Shown here piece by piece: positions 1-8,638 of a DNA stretch of 64,000 nucleotides (the first letter of the stretch is position 1; the number at the start of each line of letters is the position of its first letter). The notes beneath the pieces are model-generated. The model saw nothing but the letters and a program-made list of their open reading frames with translations, was not told where the DNA came from and searched no databases. This DNA comes from Chloroflexota bacterium (lineage in GTDB: Bacteria > Chloroflexota > Anaerolineae > Anaerolineales > Anaerolineaceae): NCBI GenBank assembly GCA_012798455.1, contig JAAZNC010000004.1, positions 1-64,000 of the forward strand, given 5' to 3'. The position numbers and the translations under genes were made by a program.

Positions 1-3
1 AAG

Positions 4-108
4 ACCCTTCACTACGTTCAGGGTGACGTTTTTTCAGGATCATTGCTTTGCAACTTATGGGTTGATTGAGAAAGATATGATGAGATCTCTCGCTGCGCTC
101 GAGATGAC
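4..108. repeat. Paired-hairpin repeat, copy 1 (may extend beyond the window start)
   Basis: ACCCT-tcactacgttc-AGGGT (4-24) and ATCTC-tcgctgcgctc-GAGAT (85-105), each followed by GAC or similar; second copy at 52207-52307. Confidence 0.6.
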
Positions 109-227
109 TTAATGAGGAGGGTAGCGGCTATAGAAAGGATGAATTTTTGCGGCGCATATGGAAATGCGCCCTACGTGAAGTAAGGTTTTAGATAGCGGCT
201 ATGGGAAGCCATCCCACATAAATGTAA

Positions 228-254
228 AGAGGATGTGTTGGTCACACATCCTCT
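228..254 (-). terminator. Hairpin downstream of clpB, possible terminator
   Basis: agaggatgtgt-tggtc-acacatcctct, 11-bp perfect stem just after the clpB stop; weak T tract on the minus strand. Confidence 0.5.
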
Positions 255-260
255 GATAGT

Positions 261-2849
261 TTAGTTTTCCGCATTTTTTACACGGCTGAGCGTTTTGAAC
301 TGCAACCCTGCGGCAGAAGGTTCCACACGGATAGTATCGCCCTCATGGAAATCGCCCGCCAGGATCTTGAGCGCCAGCGGGTCTTGCAGTTCACGCTGGA
401 TGGTGCGTTTGAGCGGGCGGGCACCAAAATTGACATCGTAACCCTTCTCCGCCAGGTAAGTGCGCGCCGCAGCGCTCACATCCAGATGGAGCCCTTTTTC
501 TTCCAGCAGATGAGCCACGCGTTTCAATTGAATATCGGCGATCTCCGCCATGTGTTCCTGCAGCAGCGGGTGGAAGACCACGATCTCATCGATACGGTTG
601 AGGAACTCGGGCTTGAAGTGTTCCCTGAGCACGGCGGTGATGTCAGCGCGGGTAGCGGCTTTGCCATTCTCCCACAGCTGATTTCCCAGATTGGAGGTCA
701 TGATGACCACGGTATTGCGGAAATCGACCGTGCGCCCCTGCCCGTCGGTCAGACGCCCATCATCCAGAAGCTGCAACAGCACATTGAAAACCTCCGGATG
801 CGCTTTTTCGATCTCATCGAACAGGATGACGCTGTAGGGACGGCGTCTCACAGCTTCGGTCAGTTGACCGCCCTCGTCATAACCGACATAACCGGGAGGC
901 GCCCCGATGAGGCGGCTGACGGTATGCTTTTCCTGATATTCTGACATGTCTATGCGCACCATAGCGTGTTCATCATCGAACAGGAAATACGCCAGGGAAC
1001 GCGCCAGTTCGGTCTTGCCAACGCCGGTCGGTCCTAAAAAGATGAAAGAACCCATGGGACGGTCAGGATCCTGCAGACCGGTACGGGCGCGGCGCACCGC
1101 GTTGGAAACCACGCGCACCGCATCTTCCTGCCCGATAACACGTTCATGCAGGCGCTCTTCCATGTGGATGAGTTTTTCGGTTTCACCCTCCATGAGACGC
1201 GAGACAGGAATTCCGGTCCAACGCGCCACGATCTGTGCGATCTCTTCGGCATCCACCTCTTCCTTCAACAAAGCCTGCGTGCCCTGCACCTTGCGGATGG
1301 CTTGTTCCTGCTCCGCCAGGTCGTTCTCCAGGTCACGCAGGGTGCCATAGCGCAAGCGCGCCACCTTCTCCAGGTCACTGACGCGCTCCGCCTGTTCAAT
1401 CTCATGTTTGGTCTGCTCGATATGCTCCTTGATAGCCTGCAGGCTGACGATGGCGCTCTTTTCGGTTTCCCAACGCGCATGCAACTCGGTGGATTTCTCG
1501 CGCAGATCGGTCAGTTCTTTTTCAAGATGGGCAAGGCGTTCCTTGGAAGCCTTGTCCTTTTCCTTTTTCAGAGCCTCCCGTTCGATCTCAAGCTGCATGA
1601 TATCGCGGTCGACCTCATCCAGCGCCTGGGGTTTGGAGTCGATCTCGGTGCGCAGGCGCGCGGCAGCCTCATCGATCAGATCGATGGCTTTATCCGGCAG
1701 GTGACGGTCGGTGATGTAGCGATGCGACAGCGTGGCAGCGGCGATGACCGCTGCGTCGGTAATACGCACGCCATGGTGCACCTCATAGCGTTCCTTCAAG
1801 CCACGCAGGATGCTGATGGTATCCTCCACGGAGGGTTCCTCCACCAGCAGCGGTTGGAAACGACGCTCCAGCGCGGGATCTTTTTCGATATATTTGCGAT
1901 ATTCATCGGTAGTGGTCGCACCGATCATGTGCAATTCACCACGCGCCAGCATGGGTTTGAGCATATTGCCGGCGTCCATGGCGCCATCGGCTTTACCGGC
2001 GCCGACCACGGTATGCATCTCATCCACGAACAGCAGCACTTCCCCGGCTGATTCGGTGATCTCTTTCAATACGGCTTTGAGACGCTCTTCGAACTCACCA
2101 CGATACTTGGCACCCGCAATGAGAGAGCCCATATCCAACTGCACCAGACGCCTCTTCTTCAACCCTTCGGGTACATCACCATTGACAATACGCTGCGCCA
2201 AGCCTTCCACGATAGCGGTCTTGCCAACACCCGGTTCACCGATGAGCGCAGGATTGTTCTTGGTGCGGCGCGAAAGGATCTGGACGGTACGGCGAATCTC
2301 TTCGTCACGCCCGATGACAGGGTCCAGTTTGCCCTGGCGTGCCAGGGCGGTCAGGTTGCGCCCGTATTTTTCGAGGGACCGGTAGGTGCCCTCGGGATTC
2401 TCGGAACTGACACGCTGCGAGCCGCGCACGGTTTTAAGCGCTGCCAGAATGGCGTCCTTGTTGATGCCGTTCTGCTGCAATAATTTGCCTTCAGCAGAAT
2501 CAGTGAGCGCCAACAGGATATGCTCGGTGGAGACATAATCATCCTGCATGCCTTTGGCATAGCGCTCAGCGCCCTGTAATACCTCTGCAGCAGGGCGAGA
2601 GAGACCCACCTCCATGGTGGCACCGCTCACCCGCGGGCGCTTTCCCAGTTCGGAGTTCACTTCCGACAGCAATGCCCCGGTAGAACCGGCAATATTGGTA
2701 ACCAATGCCGGCACGACGCCTTGATCCTGCTGTAAGAGTGCCAGCAGCAGGTGCGCCGGTTCGATGGACTGGTGTTGAAAATCCTGTGCCAGATGCTGCG
2801 CAGCAAGAATAGCTTCCTGTGATTTTTGTGTGAATTTATCCAAATTCAT
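261..2849 (-). CDS. clpB: ATP-dependent chaperone ClpB
   Basis: 862 aa; two Walker A motifs ([17 protein letters not shown]), Clp N-domain start [11 protein letters not shown], coiled-coil middle domain. Confidence 0.97.
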   Translation of the reverse strand: MNLDKFTQKSQEAILAAQHLAQDFQHQSIEPAHLLLALLQQDQGVVPALVTNIAGSTGALLSEVNSELGKRPRVSGATMEVGLSRPAAEVLQGAERYAKGMQDDYVSTEHILLALTDSAEGKLLQQNGINKDAILAALKTVRGSQRVSSENPEGTYRSLEKYGRNLTALARQGKLDPVIGRDEEIRRTVQILSRRTKNNPALIGEPGVGKTAIVEGLAQRIVNGDVPEGLKKRRLVQLDMGSLIAGAKYRGEFEERLKAVLKEITESAGEVLLFVDEMHTVVGAGKADGAMDAGNMLKPMLARGELHMIGATTTDEYRKYIEKDPALERRFQPLLVEEPSVEDTISILRGLKERYEVHHGVRITDAAVIAAATLSHRYITDRHLPDKAIDLIDEAAARLRTEIDSKPQALDEVDRDIMQLEIEREALKKEKDKASKERLAHLEKELTDLREKSTELHARWETEKSAIVSLQAIKEHIEQTKHEIEQAERVSDLEKVARLRYGTLRDLENDLAEQEQAIRKVQGTQALLKEEVDAEEIAQIVARWTGIPVSRLMEGETEKLIHMEERLHERVIGQEDAVRVVSNAVRRARTGLQDPDRPMGSFIFLGPTGVGKTELARSLAYFLFDDEHAMVRIDMSEYQEKHTVSRLIGAPPGYVGYDEGGQLTEAVRRRPYSVILFDEIEKAHPEVFNVLLQLLDDGRLTDGQGRTVDFRNTVVIMTSNLGNQLWENGKAATRADITAVLREHFKPEFLNRIDEIVVFHPLLQEHMAEIADIQLKRVAHLLEEKGLHLDVSAAARTYLAEKGYDVNFGARPLKRTIQRELQDPLALKILAGDFHEGDTIRVEPSAAGLQFKTLSRVKNAEN

Positions 2850-2955
2850 GCCTTCCTCCTGTACTGCTAATCAATCATTCTAATTGTAGGAGGTACCTAT
2901 ATGAACTGAATAAACAAAACGTCAAAAAAAGATCAACAAAATACTATAAGAAAAA

Positions 2956-4224
2956 CTATCGTTCGTGATGATGGCTGGCATGGGCATCGCCCATATTGAT
3001 CAGGGGACCAAAGACATGCACCAGTCTGGATAAGCGAGTTTCATCATCCACCACCCAACAGGCAAGTAAGGTGGTGAAAGGCACCGCCAGGAAGAGCCCG
3101 ATGGTGCCCACCAGCGAGCGCACGATCTCTTCGGCGATGTAATTGATGTTCACCAGCACCCCCAGATCCACATTGTTGAGGGTGTAGAGCACGATCATGC
3201 TAAGAGTAGCTCCCAGATAAGCCAGGATGAGGGTATTGACGGTCGCCCCGACATGATCTTGCCCGATCTGCATAGCACTCCTGAAACGACGGGCAAAGCT
3301 CATCTGCGGATTGCCACGGTAGAGCTCGATGACCGCGGAAGTCTGCCCGATCACCAGGTCATCCATCACGCCCAGGGTACCGATGAAGATGCCGGCAATG
3401 AGCAGTTTCTTGATATCCAACCCATTGCCCATCTGGACCAGGTACATGGCACTTTCATCCCCGGCACCGTTGAGGTGCGCCCAATTGACGAACAACACAG
3501 ATATCAGACCAGTGATAAGCACCGCAAAGGTGATGCCACCCAGAGCAATGTGAGTCTTCAAGGTCCAGCCAAATACCAGATACTGGGTCAGCGCCAAAAA
3601 GACAAAAGAACCGATCAGACTGACGGTGATGGGATCTTGGCCAGCAATGATGTGCGGAATGATATACGCCAGCATGATCAGGATGCTCAATGCCATACTG
3701 ATCATGCTGCTCACGCCTTTCCAGCCACTCATGGCAATACCGGTAATGATAAAAACCAGCAACAGGATCAACAAGGCACTGGTACGTACATGGTCGATGA
3801 AATAGACAGCGTATGAGCCATCGCCCATATCTTCCAAATTGACCAGGATCTTATCGCCCACTCGCAACTGATAATCATCAGAGAGCAACTGATATTTCCC
3901 ATACTGCAGCTCATAGAGCTGCCCTGCTTGCTGCCCCTCCAGCAGTTCCACCGAAAGCACCTGGTAGGTCTGGGTCTTTTCGCCCAGGGTGACGGTACCC
4001 TGTTCCAGGATGGCGGAGACGCGTGCTTTGAGGGTGGTGGAAGAATAGCCCACCACCACAGTGCTGCCGGAGTTCTTTTGCCACAGCAGGATCAGTCCAA
4101 TCACCACCAGTACTCCAACCATGATCGTTATCCATTTGTGATGTTTATTGAACCATTGCCACATGCACATTCCTCCAGTACAACTATTTCTTTTCAAGTA
4201 AAGAGAATCATACCATTTGAGCAA
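2956..4224 (-). CDS. YibE/F family membrane protein (start probably at an internal Met near 4164)
   Basis: Multi-TM protein with N-terminal soluble segment; GVMDDLVIGQTSAV and YIAEEIVRSLVGTIGLFLAVPFTT motifs typical of YibE/F. Confidence 0.85.
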   Translation of the reverse strand: MLKWYDSLYLKRNSCTGGMCMWQWFNKHHKWITIMVGVLVVIGLILLWQKNSGSTVVVGYSSTTLKARVSAILEQGTVTLGEKTQTYQVLSVELLEGQQAGQLYELQYGKYQLLSDDYQLRVGDKILVNLEDMGDGSYAVYFIDHVRTSALLILLLVFIITGIAMSGWKGVSSMISMALSILIMLAYIIPHIIAGQDPITVSLIGSFVFLALTQYLVFGWTLKTHIALGGITFAVLITGLISVLFVNWAHLNGAGDESAMYLVQMGNGLDIKKLLIAGIFIGTLGVMDDLVIGQTSAVIELYRGNPQMSFARRFRSAMQIGQDHVGATVNTLILAYLGATLSMIVLYTLNNVDLGVLVNINYIAEEIVRSLVGTIGLFLAVPFTTLLACWVVDDETRLSRLVHVFGPLINMGDAHASHHHER

Positions 4225-4255
4225 AAATAACTCCCAACCGGATCGGTTGGGAGTT
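4222..4255 (-). terminator. Intrinsic terminator of the feo operon
   Basis: aactcccaaccg-gat-cggttgggagtt 12-bp stem; minus strand continues TTATTTTTGC. Confidence 0.8.
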
Positions 4256-4279
4256 TAGGCAGCCCGACTGTAATAAGGT

Positions 4280-4537
4280 CTATTTTCTCAACGAAAGTCG
4301 GGCAACGGTGCGATAACCGCACACCCCGTTGGAATGGCTGTTCAGCAACGAGCAACCGGCGCAGGATCCACGCGAACAAAGGGGAAGGGCATTTTTTCCT
4401 CCAGAGCCCTGTAAACGAGTGATGGTTTGCAGAATCCCAGCCAGCGCTTGCGGTTCCATGTCCAATCTGGCTGCCAGATCATTCAGAACGACCACGCCAT
4501 GATCTCTGCGGATCTCTTCCATAATTTTCTTTATCAT
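4280..4537 (-). CDS. FeoC-like small winged-helix protein with Cys cluster
   Basis: 85 aa downstream of feoB; HTH-like N-terminus and C-x4-C-x2-C-x10-C (CSRGSCAGCSLLNSHSNGVC). Confidence 0.7.
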   Translation of the reverse strand: MIKKIMEEIRRDHGVVVLNDLAARLDMEPQALAGILQTITRLQGSGGKNALPLCSRGSCAGCSLLNSHSNGVCGYRTVARLSLRK

Positions 4538-4558
4538 TGATCACCTATTTCCAGGTTG

Positions 4559-4592
4559 GACCAGGCAGGTTCTTGTTCTGACCTGCCTGGTC
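4559..4592. other. Perfect 12-bp hairpin between feoB and the feoC-like gene
   Basis: gaccaggcaggt-tcttgttctg-acctgcctggtc; no following T tract. Confidence 0.75.
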
Positions 4593-4601
4593 GTCACGAG
4601 G

Positions 4602-6824
4602 TTAGAAAAGGGAGCCGATCTGGAAGACCAGTACTGCTACGATCCAAGCCAAAACGAACTGCCCGATAACACTCACCCACATCCATTTGGCACCAAATTC
4701 ATGCCGTTCGGCTGCCACCGCCACCATACAGGGGGTATACAGCAACACGAAGAGCATGAAAGCAAAGGAAGCCAAAGCACCCTTGCCAGCACTGGAGGCA
4801 TCAAAACCGGTGTGCACGGCTGACATCAAGGCGGTCGGCTGCGGCTCTTCTTCTTCAGCGAACAAATTTACACCGACGATTAGTGGGATGGATTTGATGG
4901 TATCCCAAGCAGCAGTGAAGAAAGAAGAGACAAGCGACCAGATATCTTGCAGAAAAGTGGTCGATTCGCCTACTTCAGCCGTTTCTTCCACATCATAGAT
5001 CTGCGACATGGTGCTGACCACCACTTCTTTCGCCACAAAACCGGTCAACAGCGCACCCGAAGCTTCCCAGGTGCCAAAACCGGCAGGCTGGAAGATGGGC
5101 GCTACCACGGAAGAAACACCAGCAAAAGCGCTATCCGCGACCGGGGCATCTGCAAAGGTGCCCTCGCCTCTAACCGGCAGGGCAAGCAAGACCCAGATGC
5201 AAATACTGGTGACCAGGATCAAACTCCAGGCTTTTTTGACAAAAGCATTGGTACGCTCCGACATCTGCGCCCAGATGCTCTTGAACGTTGGGCGGCGATA
5301 GGGCGGCAATTCCATCACAAAGGGGGAAGTAGTGCCGGATTTGAAGATGGTATTTTTCAACAGCAGCCCTACCAGGATCGCCATCACGATACCGATCACG
5401 TACAAGGAAAAGATCACCAGACCGGTATTTTCAGGGAAGAAGACCGAGGCAAACAGCACATACACCGGCAGGCGTGCCCCGCAACTCATGAAAGGCACCA
5501 GCAGACTGGTGAGGATGCGATCTTTTTCATTCTCCAGCGTGCGGGTAGCATAGATGGCAGGAACAGTGCAACCAAAGCCGACGATCATGGGCAGGAAACT
5601 CTTGCCATGCAGACCCAGCCCGTTCATCAAGCGATCCATCACAAAGGCGGCACGCGCCATATAGCCCGAATCTTCCAGCACCGCCAGCGCCAGGTAGAGC
5701 ATCATCAGAACCGGCACAAACACCAGCACACTACCAACACCGGCAATGACACCATTTACCAACAGCGATTCGAACCAGCTACCGTTCAATCCCAGCAGGG
5801 AGAGGATAGAGACCAGCCAATTAGTGATAGGTCCTCCGATCGCCCCATCCACCCAATCCAGGAAGGGGGCAGAAACATCGCTGGTCAATTTGAAGACCAC
5901 CCACATCAGCGCCAGGAAGATGGGAATCCCGAAAATACGGTGGGTGACAATGCGGTCGACCTTATCCGAAAAATTTTCTTTTCGCCCGGATGGTTTCTTC
6001 ACCGCCGAACAGGTGATCTCATGGATGGCGGTGTAATAGGCATCGGCGATCTGCGTATCGATATCCATCTCGGCTTTTTCAGCATAGAAGCTGGTGAAAA
6101 CGCGAACCTCCTCCAGCAAGGGAGCATACACCGGGTTTTGCTCGAAATCATGCAGCACACCCTTATCGCCTTCCAGTAATTTGATGGCAAGCCAACGGGA
6201 ATCAAAAGCACCCTGCAAGGCAGGTAACTGCGCAATCTTGCCCTGCAGCTTCTTGATCTGCATCTCCAGCTCTGTATTGAACTGAGCGGGAACCTTCTTT
6301 TGATAGGGAGCGCTGTTCCGGGCGAGCTTCAAGATGGTTTCGCGCAGTTCATCCACCCCTTTTCCATCACGTGCTACCATCTGAACGACCGGTACCTCCA
6401 AAGAAGAAGCAATCTTCTGCATATCGATTTGGATCTCGCGTTCATCGACCACATCCATCATGTTGAGCGCCAGCAACACCGGCACACCCAACTCGATCAA
6501 TTGCATGGTCAAATACAGATTGCGTTCGATATTGGCAGCATCAACGATGGATACCACCAGATCGGGTTTTTCTTTGACAATATAATCCCTGGCGATCATC
6601 TCTTCCAGAGAATAAGCGGTCAAACTGTAGGTACCAGGCAGATCAACCACCCTGATCTTCTGTTCTTTGTTTTGAAATGTCCCTTCTTTTTTTTCCACCG
6701 TCTTGCCGGGCCAGTTACCCACATGCTGTCTGGTACCGGTAAGCTGATTGAACACGGTTGACTTTCCGCAGTTCGGATTGCCAGCCAGTGCGATCGTATA
6801 ATCCCTTTCCATTATTCTCTCCAA
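4602..6824 (-). CDS. feoB: Ferrous iron transport protein B
   Basis: 740 aa; G-domain GNPNCGKST, DLPGTYSLTAYS, NMMD plus the FeoB membrane core (GFGCTVPAI, FMSCGARLPVY). Confidence 0.97.
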   Translation of the reverse strand: MERIMERDYTIALAGNPNCGKSTVFNQLTGTRQHVGNWPGKTVEKKEGTFQNKEQKIRVVDLPGTYSLTAYSLEEMIARDYIVKEKPDLVVSIVDAANIERNLYLTMQLIELGVPVLLALNMMDVVDEREIQIDMQKIASSLEVPVVQMVARDGKGVDELRETILKLARNSAPYQKKVPAQFNTELEMQIKKLQGKIAQLPALQGAFDSRWLAIKLLEGDKGVLHDFEQNPVYAPLLEEVRVFTSFYAEKAEMDIDTQIADAYYTAIHEITCSAVKKPSGRKENFSDKVDRIVTHRIFGIPIFLALMWVVFKLTSDVSAPFLDWVDGAIGGPITNWLVSILSLLGLNGSWFESLLVNGVIAGVGSVLVFVPVLMMLYLALAVLEDSGYMARAAFVMDRLMNGLGLHGKSFLPMIVGFGCTVPAIYATRTLENEKDRILTSLLVPFMSCGARLPVYVLFASVFFPENTGLVIFSLYVIGIVMAILVGLLLKNTIFKSGTTSPFVMELPPYRRPTFKSIWAQMSERTNAFVKKAWSLILVTSICIWVLLALPVRGEGTFADAPVADSAFAGVSSVVAPIFQPAGFGTWEASGALLTGFVAKEVVVSTMSQIYDVEETAEVGESTTFLQDIWSLVSSFFTAAWDTIKSIPLIVGVNLFAEEEEPQPTALMSAVHTGFDASSAGKGALASFAFMLFVLLYTPCMVAVAAERHEFGAKWMWVSVIGQFVLAWIVAVLVFQIGSLF

Positions 6825-6860
6825 TGTTCTATGTTATTTATTATTTACGAATGTCATTTT

Positions 6861-7178
6861 TCAGCGATGATGCCCGTAGCGCCCGTGCATACGACGGCGA
6901 GCACGGTGACGGATATTCCCTTCACCATTCGCAATGCCGACCCTACCAGCCGACCCATCCTGTGGTTCCACCTGAATGTGATGGAGCAGCCCTCTGCCGA
7001 GCGCCAGACGGGAATCTTTAACCGCCAAAATGATAGGGCCATCGCAACTTTGCGAAACGACCATCACTTCGGTACCGGGTGTGAGCCCCAGTGCGGTCAG
7101 GCGTTTTTGCACCCCCAAGCCACCCTGAATGGAAACCAGCTTAAGGAGCTGCCCGGCAGGGGCAAGGCTAAGCGGCAT
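6861..7178 (-). CDS. feoA: FeoA domain protein with Arg/His-rich C-terminal tail
   Basis: 105 aa SH3-like FeoA; tail RHRARRRMHGRYGHHR; overlaps upstream feoA. Confidence 0.85.
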   Translation of the reverse strand: MPLSLAPAGQLLKLVSIQGGLGVQKRLTALGLTPGTEVMVVSQSCDGPIILAVKDSRLALGRGLLHHIQVEPQDGSAGRVGIANGEGNIRHRARRRMHGRYGHHR

Positions 7179-7407
7179 CAGTGAGCACCTCGACCTTGAC
7201 CAGGCGCGCTTCTTTTTTGCGCAAGGAAAGGTTATAGCCCTTCACCTCAAATTCGATCGGATCTCCCAGGGGAGCCAGGCGCACCACTTTGATCTCGGTT
7301 CCCTTCAATAATCCCATATCCATCATGCGGGTGCGCAAAGCGCCTTCCCCATCAATGGATCGAATGATACAGGTAGAGCCAGGAGTCACGTTGTCCAAAC
7401 TGATCAT
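7168..7407 (-). CDS. feoA: FeoA domain protein
   Basis: 79 aa; 'GALRTRMMDMGLLKGTEIKVVRLAPLGDPIEFEVKGYNLSLRKKEA'. Confidence 0.9.
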   Translation of the reverse strand: MISLDNVTPGSTCIIRSIDGEGALRTRMMDMGLLKGTEIKVVRLAPLGDPIEFEVKGYNLSLRKKEARLVKVEVLTDAA

Positions 7408-7423
7408 GCAAACCTCCTATCAA

Positions 7424-7453
7424 TGTTAATAATTTTCATTAGCATATACTAAT
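7424..7453. promoter_or_regulatory. Candidate metalloregulator sites upstream of feo: Fur-like 7-1-7 box overlapping a DtxR-like palindrome
   Basis: TGTTAATAATTTTCA (7424-7438) matches TGATAATNATTATCA at 12/14 defined positions; ATTAGCATATACTAAT (7438-7453) is a near-perfect inverted repeat. Confidence 0.55.
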
Positions 7454-7549
7454 TTCAAAATTGTGTCAAGAGAATTATTAACGTTTTATAAGAAATTGCA
7501 CAGTTGTGGTTATAATAACGAAAAACCGATTCACTACAGGAAAAGGATC

Positions 7550-8593
7550 ATGACCATCAACACGAGCATCCAAGCTATCCTCGAGCAGGCGCAGGCGGGC
7601 AAAATTCCTTCACGTGAAGAATGCGTTCAGTTACTGCAATTACCGGAACAATCATATGAAAGCGCCCTGCTGCGCGCCACGGCTGACCAGCTCAGTCGCG
7701 TAAAGTTCGGTCAGGCAGGCATGCTGCTGGCACAAATCGGGATCGAAATTGCCCCATGCCCTGCCAACTGCACATTCTGCAGTTTCGCACGGGGTTACAC
7801 TGACCTGCCTGCCAGCAAGATGAGCCTGGACGATATCTTTTTGCACGGCAAGCATCTTACTGCCCACGAGAACCTGCACTCGCTCTTTCTAATGACCATG
7901 CACGATTTTGATTTCGACAACCTGCTGCAGGCGGTCAGTGAATTAAGAAAGCACCTGCCGGCAGATGTGGACATCGTGGTCAATATCGGGGATTTTGAGC
8001 GCCAACAAGCCAACGAGCTACATGTGGCAGGGGTCAAGGGTGCCTATCACGTGCGGCGCCTGCGGGAAGGCATAGATAACACACTGGATGTGGAGGAGCG
8101 CTGGCGAACCATCGAAAACATCCGCCATGCCGGCATGGACTGGTACACCTGCTGTGAACCGATCGGTCCGGAACACACCCCGCAGGAGATCATCGACCAG
8201 ATTTTCGAGGCGTACGCTATGGGCTGTTTTCAAAATGCAGCCATGCGGCGAGTCGCCCTACCCAAAAGTCCATTATTCAGCCGCGGACAGATCAGCGAAC
8301 TGCGCCTGGCACAGATCGTGAGCGTGGTATTTCTAGCAGGGCTGGAGTGCAAGGAATTGAAAAGCCTGGCGGTGCATGAACCCAACGAATTGGGGTTGTT
8401 ATCAGGGGCAAACTGCATCTATGCCGAGGCTGGTGCCAATCCGCGCGACACGGAAGCGCAGACCGAACGCTCACGTGGTTTCGGGCTGGCAGACTGCGAA
8501 AGGCTTTTCATGGAATGCGGGTACGCACAGGTGGTGTTACCTTCCGGAAAGCACGCCGATCTACAAAGCAACAGGATCAAACTGTTCACTTGA
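7550..8593 (+). CDS. Radical SAM protein, BioB/HydE/PylB superfamily-like
   Basis: C-x3-C-x2-C (APCPANCTFCSF), 'YTCCEPIGPEHT', BioB-like TIM barrel; ORF track opens at 7463, ATG at 7550 preferred. Confidence 0.85.
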   Translation: MTINTSIQAILEQAQAGKIPSREECVQLLQLPEQSYESALLRATADQLSRVKFGQAGMLLAQIGIEIAPCPANCTFCSFARGYTDLPASKMSLDDIFLHGKHLTAHENLHSLFLMTMHDFDFDNLLQAVSELRKHLPADVDIVVNIGDFERQQANELHVAGVKGAYHVRRLREGIDNTLDVEERWRTIENIRHAGMDWYTCCEPIGPEHTPQEIIDQIFEAYAMGCFQNAAMRRVALPKSPLFSRGQISELRLAQIVSVVFLAGLECKELKSLAVHEPNELGLLSGANCIYAEAGANPRDTEAQTERSRGFGLADCERLFMECGYAQVVLPSGKHADLQSNRIKLFT

Positions 8594-8638
8594 GATTATA
8601 ATTCGGGTACTAATTCCACAATATGTCAAGGAAATTGC

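Noticed and set aside
1-260. CRISPR-like array from the repeated hairpins
   Set aside because: Repeats are few, diverged and not separated by uniform spacers; no cas genes in the window.
1146-2051. 301-aa plus-strand ORF opposite clpB
   Set aside because: Antisense shadow of ClpB with no protein-family features.
4559-4592. Intrinsic terminator after feoB
   Set aside because: Strong stem but no T tract on the minus strand; a proper terminator follows the feoC-like gene.
4947-6179. 410-aa plus-strand ORF opposite feoB
   Set aside because: Antisense to a strongly supported FeoB reading frame; low-complexity His/Gln/Arg-rich translation typical of a mirror frame.
7550-8593. Annotation as biotin synthase BioB
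   Set aside because: BioB-like core, but the [2Fe-2S] ligand cysteines are not seen and no bio genes are nearby.
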